Assembly: GCA_904502215.1 (NCBI GenBank)
Contig: CAJGDQ010000031.1
Span: 1-9,551 of the forward strand
Source: Clostridiaceae bacterium
GTDB taxonomy: Bacteria; Bacillota; Clostridia; Oscillospirales; Acutalibacteraceae
Direction: 5' to 3'
Length of the DNA stretch: 9,551 nt
A program made the translations under genes and the position numbers. The notes below the pieces were generated by a model that saw only the letters and a list, made by a program, of their open reading frames with translations, was not told the DNA's origin and searched no databases. This document shows, piece by piece, positions 1 through 5,924 of the stretch (position 1 is the stretch's first letter; the number at the start of each line of letters is the position of its first letter).

Positions 1-1263
1 AATTTTTGGCACCAATTTATCAAACATAAGCCGCTCCTTAGGGGCGGCTTTTTCATACCAGCCAAGTGTTGTATCGTTATCGTGGGTGCCTGTATAGCAA
101 ACGCAGTTTCTAGAGAAATTTCTAGGCAAAAATCTATCCTTTAAATCGGAATCAAAGGCAAACTGCAAAACCTTCATACTCTGAAAGCCTGTTTCTTCAA
201 TAAGTTTATCAACCTCGGGACTTTCTTCTCCTAAGTCCTCGGCTATAATTTCGGTATGCTTAATTATATCCTTTATAGCTTTAAAAAACTGAATGCCAAT
301 TCCTTTTTCCCATTTGCCCGATTTTGCGGTTTTGGCAGACGATGGAATGGTATAAAAGTTGGCAAAGGCTCTAAAATGGTCAATTCTAAGGGTATCGAAC
401 ATTTTTGAAAAATGAAAAAAGCGTTCTCTCCAAAAGGGATAGTTGTTTTTTCTTAAATAATCCCAATCGTATATAGGATTTCCCCAAAGCTGACCGTCAC
501 TTGAAAATAAATCGGGCGGCACCCCTGCAACCAAGAGAGGCTTCATATCACGCCCGAGCCTGAAACAATTAGGATTGCTCCAAACATCAGCGCTGTTAAG
601 CGATACATAAAATGGCATATCGCCAATAAGCTTAACCGAGCATTTTTGAGCATAACCCTTAAGGCGATAAAATTGTTCATAAAACAAAAATTGGGTTATT
701 TCATAAAAAAGGATTTCTTTTTGATGGGTTTCTTCAAATTCTTTTATAGCATCAGGAAATCGGTATTTTAGCGGGTCATCCCAATTATAAAAGGGGGCTC
801 CTAAATAGCTATCCTTTATTGCCATAAAAAGAGAAAAATCATAAAGCCAATAGTTATTTTCATTTTTGAAGTTTCTAAAGGCCTTGTTATTTTCATCAAA
901 GTTTTCGCAAGCCTTTTTTAAAAGAGGTATTTTATAACGCCTAACCGCATTGTAATCTATATTTTTAGGAAAGCTCGGAATTTCGGTTTCGGGAGATAAC
1001 AGCCCTATATCAACCAAATAATCTATATCAATAAGCAAAATTTCTCCTGCAAAGGAGCTATAAGAGCTATATGGCGAGTTGCCCTTGCCGAAAGGACAAA
1101 GTGGGAGCAGCTGCCAATAGCTTTGATTGCTTTCTCTTAGAAAATCAAGAAACCAAAAAGCCGATTTTCCTAATGAGCCGATGCCGTGTTTATCAGGAAG
1201 AGATGTTAGCGGCAATAAAATTCCGCTTTTAAGATTTTTATTTTCTCTATCCCTTAACAGCAC
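1..1263 (-). CDS. malQ: 4-alpha-glucanotransferase (amylomaltase, GH77), C-terminus cut by window edge
   Basis: This cytoplasmic enzyme transfers alpha-1,4-glucan segments between malto-oligosaccharides and releases glucose. Visible are 421 residues; the family is usually about 490-510 residues in its short form, so roughly 75-90 C-terminal residues are missing. The reading frame is open throughout. Family landmarks in order are SGILLPLTSLP near the N-terminus, GQLWGNPIYDW, LRIDHFRAF with the nucleophile D295, AEDLG with the acid/base E342, and GTHDNDTTLGW with the third carboxylate D395. These numbers nearly match the Thermus amylomaltase (293/340/395). No ATG lies near the N-terminus. The GTG at 1261-1263 is chosen because AAAGGAG sits nine bases upstream, giving a 17-base overlap with the preceding permease gene. 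Its place as last visible gene after a sugar-binding protein and two permeases points to malto-oligosaccharide use. The family call is very secure; the start is fairly secure. Confidence 0.95.
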   Translation of the reverse strand, partial: MLLRDRENKNLKSGILLPLTSLPDKHGIGSLGKSAFWFLDFLRESNQSYWQLLPLCPFGKGNSPYSSYSSFAGEILLIDIDYLVDIGLLSPETEIPSFPKNIDYNAVRRYKIPLLKKACENFDENNKAFRNFKNENNYWLYDFSLFMAIKDSYLGAPFYNWDDPLKYRFPDAIKEFEETHQKEILFYEITQFLFYEQFYRLKGYAQKCSVKLIGDMPFYVSLNSADVWSNPNCFRLGRDMKPLLVAGVPPDLFSSDGQLWGNPIYDWDYLRKNNYPFWRERFFHFSKMFDTLRIDHFRAFANFYTIPSSAKTAKSGKWEKGIGIQFFKAIKDIIKHTEIIAEDLGEESPEVDKLIEETGFQSMKVLQFAFDSDLKDRFLPRNFSRNCVCYTGTHDNDTTLGWYEKAAPKERLMFDKLVPKI

Positions 1264-2077
1264 CCGAGGCCACTCCTTTTATAATATATTTTTGGCTTAA
1301 AAGATAAAAAATAACAACAGGTATAATTGATAGCACGAGCATTGCCATCAAAGCTCCCATATCAACCGAACCGTAACCGCCCTTTAAATACTGAACGGCG
1401 ATAGGAATGGTTTTATAATCGTTGCCGATAACGAGATAGGGAAGAAGATAATCATTCCAAATCCACATAGTGTTAAGAATGGCAACGGTTATGGCTGTTG
1501 GTTTAAGAATAGGGAAAACAACCTTCCAAAAAACCTGAAAGGTGTTGCAGCCATCAATGGTTGCCGCCTCTTCTATCCCTAAAGGAACAGTTTTGATAAA
1601 ACCCGAGAACATAAAAACTGAAAGTCCTGCTCCAAAACCTAAATAGATTAAAATAATTCCTATGGGATTGTCAAGCCCTAAAACATTAGCCGTTTTGGAC
1701 ATAGTAAACATAACCATTTGGAAGGGAACTATCATTGAGAAAACAAGAGCATAATATAAAAGATTATTAAAGAAGCCCTTAACCCTTGTTATATACCAGG
1801 CTGTCATCGAGGTGAAAATAACTATTGCCGCAACAGAGAAAACTGTTATAAAAAGCGACCAACCGAAAGCCGAGAAAAAGCCTGTATTTTTAATGCCTTC
1901 GGTATAGTTTTCAAGTCCTGTAAAGGTGTCGGCATTGGGGAACTCAAAAGGGTTTGAAGCAATTGAAAATCTTATCTTAAATGAGTTGATGAGCACTATA
2001 AAAACAGGGAAAATAAAAACTAAAGCCATAAATAGCAAAATAATAAAAAGTAATCGGTTTAAAGCCTTTTCTTTCAT
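1247..2077 (-). CDS. Carbohydrate ABC transporter permease, MalG type
   Basis: This is one of the two inner-membrane subunits of a CUT1-type sugar importer (BPD_transp_1 fold). The 276-residue length is normal for the family. A hydrophobic segment at about 9-31 is followed by an extracytoplasmic stretch containing FTGLENY, a common MalG-family feature, and then further membrane segments at about 73-92, 104-126, 139-160, 192-212 and 240-262. The ATPase-contacting EAA loop is at about 169-192 (EEAATIDGCNTFQVFWKVV). The ATG at 2077-2075 shares one base with the stop of the partner permease (TAATG), and GAGAGG lies about ten bases upstream. It forms a heterodimer with the product of 2077-2922 and takes substrate from the lipoprotein of 2922-4262. 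Substrate is inferred from the downstream malQ rather than from this sequence. Confidence 0.93.
   Translation of the reverse strand: MKEKALNRLLFIILLFMALVFIFPVFIVLINSFKIRFSIASNPFEFPNADTFTGLENYTEGIKNTGFFSAFGWSLFITVFSVAAIVIFTSMTAWYITRVKGFFNNLLYYALVFSMIVPFQMVMFTMSKTANVLGLDNPIGIILIYLGFGAGLSVFMFSGFIKTVPLGIEEAATIDGCNTFQVFWKVVFPILKPTAITVAILNTMWIWNDYLLPYLVIGNDYKTIPIAVQYLKGGYGSVDMGALMAMLVLSIIPVVIFYLLSQKYIIKGVASGAVKG
1273..1279 (-). promoter_or_regulatory. Ribosome binding site that sets the malQ GTG start
   Basis: On the minus strand AAAGGAG lies nine bases before the GTG at 1263-1261. It falls inside the last codons of the upstream permease gene. No ATG in the malQ frame lies between this site and the conserved SGILLP motif, so the site decides the start and implies translational coupling. 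Confidence 0.7.
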
Positions 2078-2922
2078 TAGTGCTCAACCTCTCTTCCTCT
2101 TGTGAATTTGAGCTGTGCTAAGGCGATTATTGCAACTATTATAAAGAATATAACCGCCTTGGCTTGACCAACTCCCTCAAAGCCTGTTCTCGAATAAAAG
2201 GTGTTATAAATATCAAGAGCCACCATTTGTGTTTTGTTGCCGGGAGCTCCCGCAGTTAGACTTAAATTTGAATCAAATAGCTTAAAGGAGTTGGTTATGG
2301 TTAAAAAGAGGCAAATGGTAATTGAGGGCATAACTGATGGGATAATCACCTTGCGAAGTGTTGTGAATGTGCCCGCTCCATCAACCTTAGAGGCTTCTAT
2401 AATATCTGTTGGGATATTTTGGATGCCTGCTATATAAATTATCATCATATAGCCTATCATTTGCCAGTTCATAAGGATTACAAGTCCCCAAAAACCAAAG
2501 GTAGCACTTGAGGTTATAGAATAATTAAACCTATATAGAACCCCGTTAATTATAACCTGCCATATATAACCCAGCACTATTCCGCCTATTAGATTCGGCA
2601 TAAAAAATATAGTTCTAAAAAACTTTGTTGCAGGAACAGTTCTTGTTAGCATAAGGGCTAAAAGAAATGCAATAACATTTATACTTATAACCGAGGTTAT
2701 AGCAAAGCTAACCGTAAACCAAAGGGCATTTAAAAAAGAGTTATCATCACTAAAGGCCTTTATATAGTTGGAAAAACCAACAAAGGTGGCATCATTAACC
2801 GTTGTAAACTCAGTAAATGAAAGGAAAAATCCTAAAATAAAAGGGATAACAAAGGCTATTAGAAATGCCAAAAGGGTTGGCAAAACAAAAATGAAAAAAT
2901 AGCGTTTAGCAGGGTTTCTCAT
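2077..2922 (-). CDS. Carbohydrate ABC transporter permease, MalF/UgpA type
   Basis: This is the second membrane subunit of the CUT1 sugar importer, 281 residues, without the large periplasmic insertion of E. coli MalF, as is usual in Gram-positives. Hydrophobic segments lie at about 8-36, 66-92, 106-127, 143-168, 199-215 and 256-272. The EAA loop is at about 176-196 (EASKVDGAGTFTTLRKV), followed by IIPSVMPS. The conserved LTAGAPGNKTQ segment lies at about 222-232. An in-frame TTG at 2943-2941 would add seven residues, but no Shine-Dalgarno sequence precedes it. The ATG at 2922-2920 overlaps the upstream stop as TAATG, exactly as at the next gene junction, and has AGAGAG about ten bases upstream, so it is preferred. 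It lies between the binding protein and the MalG-type permease and is probably translationally coupled to both. Confidence 0.92.
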   Translation of the reverse strand: MRNPAKRYFFIFVLPTLLAFLIAFVIPFILGFFLSFTEFTTVNDATFVGFSNYIKAFSDDNSFLNALWFTVSFAITSVISINVIAFLLALMLTRTVPATKFFRTIFFMPNLIGGIVLGYIWQVIINGVLYRFNYSITSSATFGFWGLVILMNWQMIGYMMIIYIAGIQNIPTDIIEASKVDGAGTFTTLRKVIIPSVMPSITICLFLTITNSFKLFDSNLSLTAGAPGNKTQMVALDIYNTFYSRTGFEGVGQAKAVIFFIIVAIIALAQLKFTRGREVEH

Positions 2923-4262
2923 TAGCCTCTTTCTCTCTTCCAACTATCACTTACAGTTTTTTTAACCTCGTCCCATTTCTTTGCACCCTGAACATAGTCG
3001 AGCAGAGCACTGCCAACATCCTTTTTAAAGTTTTCGCTCGGGAAAGCACTGAAAGCCCAAGGAATATTTTTAATCGAATCATTGTTCATATAGGCTGCAA
3101 TTTCTTTTGCTAAGGGGTCGTTTGGAAGCTCGCTTTCTGTAAAGGTGTTAAACGGAGTTATGAAGCCTAAATATTCAGTTACATATTTCTTACCGGTTTT
3201 GCTTGAAAAGAGCCATTCAAGAAAATCGAGTGAAGCCTTTTGACTTGCTTCATCGGCGTTTTTATTTATTGCGAAATAGTTTTCGGTGCCAATGCAAATG
3301 CCTTGACCCTTTTCACCCTCAATTCCCATATAGATTGGGAGCATTTTTATATCAGATTCCTTGACGGTGTTGCCCTTAACACCTGCAATTTGAGACCAGG
3401 CCCAGTTGCCGTTTTGAACCATAGCCGCCTCTCCTAAAGCAAATTCAGCCATAGAATCGGCAACCGATTTCGAGCCTAATAAGGTTTTGGCGGTTGTTGA
3501 GTTGTTGGTATAAAGGTCAAAAATACCCGAAAATTTATCGGCATACTTAAATTCAATCTCGTTTGCATCCAAAAGAGAAAGGGTTGCATCAGGCTTTTTG
3601 CCCTTTTCAAGTATTTCATAATATAAGGGAACATTCAAAAGATGTGTTTGCCAACGCCAATCCTCACCTGAGGAAAGAGATGTCGAAGCAAAAACACCCT
3701 TTATTCCAAGTTGTTCTTTTTTGGCTGTCATATCTTCAACAACCGTTTTAAGACTTTCAAAGCTATCAATTTCTTTGGCATCGGTAAGATTTGATTTTTT
3801 ATCGGGTAATGCAAAATACTTTTTCATTATGGCATCGTTGTATATGATTCCATAACCCTCAACAACATAAGGAATAGCATAAACACCATCACCCTCTGTT
3901 ATGGCAAGGTCTTTATCGGACAAAAAGGAATAAAGGCGGCTATCCTTTATATCAAGGCAGTAATTCTTCCAAGAATTATAGCCGATAGGGCCGTTAACCT
4001 GAAAAATCGTAGGAGCATCGTTCTTGGCAATTTCGGATTTTAAGGTTTGCTCATAGTTGTTTGCAGCAGCAGTTACAACCTTAACCTTAATGCCTGTTTC
4101 TTCTTCATATTCTTTTGCAAGCTTTTCATAAACACTTGCCGATTCAGGTTTGAAATTCAAAAAATAAACCTGAGATTTTTCCTTTTCGCCGCAAGAGGCG
4201 AGAGAAAAACAGGAAATAACGCAAAAAATAGCTGTTAAAAGGGATAAAAGTTTTCGTTTCAT
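2922..4262 (-). CDS. Sugar ABC transporter substrate-binding lipoprotein (family 1)
   Basis: This extracellular lipid-anchored receptor delivers an oligosaccharide to the two permeases encoded immediately downstream. The protein is 446 residues. It begins MKRKLLSLLTAIF, with a positively charged start, a hydrophobic core and a lipobox L21-A22-S23-C24, so C24 is the expected lipidated residue. The mature part has typical features of COG1653/UgpB-type binding proteins: an early LAKEYEEETGIKV segment, DAPTIFQVNG at about 100-110, a central AIPYVVEGYGIIYN hinge region, GEAAMVQNGNWAW, and AFSAFPS near the C-terminus. The frame stays open up to 4403, but the ATG at 4262-4260 is chosen because GGAGG lies seven bases upstream and a signal peptide follows at once. 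It is the first gene of the operon. Malto-oligosaccharides are the likely ligand because malQ ends the visible operon; another alpha-glucoside cannot be excluded. Confidence 0.93.
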   Translation of the reverse strand: MKRKLLSLLTAIFCVISCFSLASCGEKEKSQVYFLNFKPESASVYEKLAKEYEEETGIKVKVVTAAANNYEQTLKSEIAKNDAPTIFQVNGPIGYNSWKNYCLDIKDSRLYSFLSDKDLAITEGDGVYAIPYVVEGYGIIYNDAIMKKYFALPDKKSNLTDAKEIDSFESLKTVVEDMTAKKEQLGIKGVFASTSLSSGEDWRWQTHLLNVPLYYEILEKGKKPDATLSLLDANEIEFKYADKFSGIFDLYTNNSTTAKTLLGSKSVADSMAEFALGEAAMVQNGNWAWSQIAGVKGNTVKESDIKMLPIYMGIEGEKGQGICIGTENYFAINKNADEASQKASLDFLEWLFSSKTGKKYVTEYLGFITPFNTFTESELPNDPLAKEIAAYMNNDSIKNIPWAFSAFPSENFKKDVGSALLDYVQGAKKWDEVKKTVSDSWKRERG

Positions 4263-4269
4263 ATAAAAA

Positions 4270-4274
4270 CCTCC
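4270..4274 (-). promoter_or_regulatory. Ribosome binding site of the binding-protein gene
   Basis: GGAGG on the minus strand sits seven bases before the ATG at 4262-4260. It fixes the start at the lipoprotein signal peptide and excludes the 47 extra in-frame codons upstream, which read through the intergenic region. Confidence 0.85.
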
Positions 4275-4294
4275 AAAAATATTTCTTTTAATAC

Positions 4295-4306
4295 TTTTCC
4301 GCAAAA
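4295..4306. promoter_or_regulatory. Candidate operator upstream of the sugar operon
   Basis: TTTTCCGCAAAA is a near-palindrome with a central CG and mismatched positions 5 and 8. It lies in the 83-base gap between the gdhA terminator and the binding-protein gene. Central-CG palindromes are typical of LacI/MalR-family operators, which often control maltodextrin operons in Bacillota. It would sit just upstream of a weak -10-like TATTAA (4288-4293, minus strand). Another weak extended -10 (TGATATTTT) lies at 4312-4320. Neither has a convincing -35, so the promoter itself is not assigned. The element does not fit the CcpA cre consensus. Confidence 0.25.
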
Positions 4307-4340
4307 TGCACAAAATATCAGTAAAATTTTTATATAAAAC

Positions 4341-4370
4341 AAAAAAAGGGAAGAGCAAAACTCTTCCCTT
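4341..4370 (-). terminator. Rho-independent terminator of gdhA
   Basis: On the minus strand AAGGGAAGAG and CTCTTCCCTT form a perfect ten-base-pair stem (arms 4370-4361 and 4355-4346) with a five-base loop. A run of U follows in the transcript (4345-4341). It begins about 20 bases after the gdhA stop and separates gdhA from the sugar operon. Confidence 0.9.
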
Positions 4371-4389
4371 AAAAATTTTAATTTTTAAA

Positions 4390-5742
4390 TTAGTATGCAA
4401 CACCCTGAGCTATCATAGCATCTGCAACCTTTTCGAAGCCTGCGATGTTAGCACCGGCAATGAGGTCGCCCTCCATGCCGTATTTCTTGGCAGCTTCCCA
4501 AGAATTCTTATAAATGTCAGACATAATCTGATGAAGTTTAGCATCAACCTCTTCAGCAGTCCAGCTGTAACGCATAGAGTTTTGGCTCATTTCAAGACCC
4601 GAAACTGCAACGCCACCGGCATTAACTGCCTTAGAAGGAGCGATAACAACCTTATTAGCCTTAAGATAGGAAACGGCTTCGTCAGTTGTGGGCATATTAG
4701 CAACCTCAACATAGTATTTAACGCCGTTAGCAACTATATTCTTAGCATCTTCTAGGCCAACCTCATTTTGAGTGGCGCAAGGCATAACAACATCAACCTT
4801 AACTTCCCAAGGTCTCTTGCCCTCAAAGTAAGGAACGCCGAATTTATCAGCATAGTCCTTAACTTTATCACGGCCTGAAGCTCTCATCTCGAGTAAGAAG
4901 TTAATCTTTTCTTCGGTGCAAATGCCATCTTCGTCATATATGTAACCGTCAGGTCCTGAAACGGTAACAACCTTACCGCCAAGCTCGTTAACCTTTTTAA
5001 CAGTTCCCCAAGCAACGTTTCCGAAGCCCGAAACTGCAAAGGTTTTGCCCTTGATATCCTCGCCAAAAGTCTTAAGCATTTCAACTGCATAGTAAACAGC
5101 GCCAAAGCCTGTAGCCTCAGGGCGAATCAAAGAACCGCCGAATGAACGGCCTTTACCGGTTAAAACTCCGGTGAACTCGTTGCGAAGTCTCTTATATTGA
5201 CCATAGAGATAACCAACCTCACGAGCGCCAACACCGATATCACCTGCGGGAACGTCAGTATCAGCTCCGATATGCTTAGCAAGCTCGGTCATAAAGCTTT
5301 GGCAGAAACGCATAATTTCGCCATCGGAACGGCCACGGGGGTCGAAATCCGAACCACCTTTACCGCCGCCCATAGGAAGACCGGTAAGGCTGTTTTTAAA
5401 GGTTTGTTCAAAGCCTAAGAACTTCATAATTGAAGCGTTAACGGAAGGGTGGAAACGAAGACCGCCCTTATAAGGACCGATAGCCGAGTTGAACTGAACT
5501 CTATAACCTCTATTAACCTGAACCTGACCATTATCATCAACCCAGGAAACACGGAAGCTAATCATACGCTCAGGCTCAACCATACGCTCGATAACGCCGT
5601 TTTTCTCAAACTTACTGTCCTGCATAACAACAGGCTCTAACGATTCAAGAACATCGCGAACTGCCTGCAAAAACTCATTTTCGCCGGGGTTTCTAGCTTC
5701 AACCGAAGCATAAACCTTTTGCAAATACTCTGATTTAAACAT
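4390..5742 (-). CDS. gdhA: Glutamate dehydrogenase, hexameric (GLFV family)
   Basis: This enzyme interconverts 2-oxoglutarate plus ammonium and glutamate in the cytoplasm. The 450-residue length is normal. The substrate domain carries GPYKGGLRF (K92), K116, LPMGGGKGGSDFDP with the catalytic lysine K128, and VPAGD with D168, in exactly the E. coli GdhA numbering. The nucleotide domain begins near FAVSGFGNVAWG at about 235-246, with a glycine-rich turn, and VTVSGPDGY follows the second strand. S381 in GVAVSGLEMSQN matches the glutamate-binding serine. F240 and P264 correspond to residues linked to NAD preference in the C. symbiosum enzyme, so annotation as NADP-specific on homology alone would be unsafe. 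The ATG is preceded by AGGAGG nine bases upstream. It has its own promoter and terminator and appears monocistronic. Confidence 0.97.
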   Translation of the reverse strand: MFKSEYLQKVYASVEARNPGENEFLQAVRDVLESLEPVVMQDSKFEKNGVIERMVEPERMISFRVSWVDDNGQVQVNRGYRVQFNSAIGPYKGGLRFHPSVNASIMKFLGFEQTFKNSLTGLPMGGGKGGSDFDPRGRSDGEIMRFCQSFMTELAKHIGADTDVPAGDIGVGAREVGYLYGQYKRLRNEFTGVLTGKGRSFGGSLIRPEATGFGAVYYAVEMLKTFGEDIKGKTFAVSGFGNVAWGTVKKVNELGGKVVTVSGPDGYIYDEDGICTEEKINFLLEMRASGRDKVKDYADKFGVPYFEGKRPWEVKVDVVMPCATQNEVGLEDAKNIVANGVKYYVEVANMPTTDEAVSYLKANKVVIAPSKAVNAGGVAVSGLEMSQNSMRYSWTAEEVDAKLHQIMSDIYKNSWEAAKKYGMEGDLIAGANIAGFEKVADAMIAQGVAY

Positions 5743-5775
5743 AATAGTTTTCCTCCTAATTTTTTATACCTTATT

Positions 5776-5804
5776 AGAATACTACTATTTTTTATTTCAG
5801 TCAA
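5776..5804 (-). promoter_or_regulatory. Promoter of gdhA
   Basis: On the minus strand TTGACT (5804-5799) and TATTCT (5781-5776) are separated by 17 bases, a good sigma-70/SigA match at the -35 and 4 of 6 at the -10. Transcription would start near 5769, giving a leader of about 27 bases with the AGGAGG site inside it. Confidence 0.7.
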
Positions 5805-5844
5805 TAAAAAATTTCAATATTTTTCAATTTTTTACAGCCAAAAT

Positions 5845-5869
5845 CAAGCAATACTTGACTTTTTGCTTG
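5845..5869. promoter_or_regulatory. Inverted repeat over the -35 box of the divergent gene
   Basis: CAAGCAA (5845-5851) and TTGCTTG (5863-5869) are perfect seven-base inverted repeats separated by 11 bases. The -35 box of the rightward promoter (5855-5860) lies in the spacer. An extra CTTG at 5854-5857 forms a second, shorter dyad with the left arm. The placement suits a repressor operator, but no regulator gene is nearby, and chance occurrence in AT-rich DNA is possible. Confidence 0.4.
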
Positions 5870-5883
5870 TTATTTACTAAAAT
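5855..5883 (+). promoter_or_regulatory. Promoter of the surface-protein gene
   Basis: TTGACT (5855-5860) and TAAAAT (5878-5883) are separated by 17 bases, each matching the SigA consensus at 5 of 6 positions. Transcription would begin near 5890, about 35 bases before the ATG. It is back to back with the gdhA promoter, the two -35 boxes being 50 bases apart. Confidence 0.75.
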
Positions 5884-5924
5884 AGTTTGCGGTTAATAAT
5901 TATTATTTAAAAAAGAGGATAATT

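Noticed and set aside
4290..4310. CcpA cre site in the sugar-operon leader
   Set aside because: The central CG and flanking A/T tracts drew attention, but neither strand fits the T-G and C-A ends of the cre consensus.
4263..4403. In-frame extension of the binding-protein reading frame by 47 codons
   Set aside because: It runs back through the intergenic region and the gdhA terminator, and places residues before a clear lipoprotein signal peptide. The internal ATG has GGAGG seven bases upstream.
4306..4755. 149-codon open frame on the plus strand across the gdhA 3-prime end
   Set aside because: It is antisense to well-conserved gdhA coding sequence, has no Shine-Dalgarno site, and its translation shows no recognisable domain. 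It is a shadow frame.
5805..5854. Small gene or structured RNA in the divergent intergenic gap
   Set aside because: The stretch is AT-rich, has stops in all frames and no stable hairpin or known riboswitch landmarks. The two promoters account for it.
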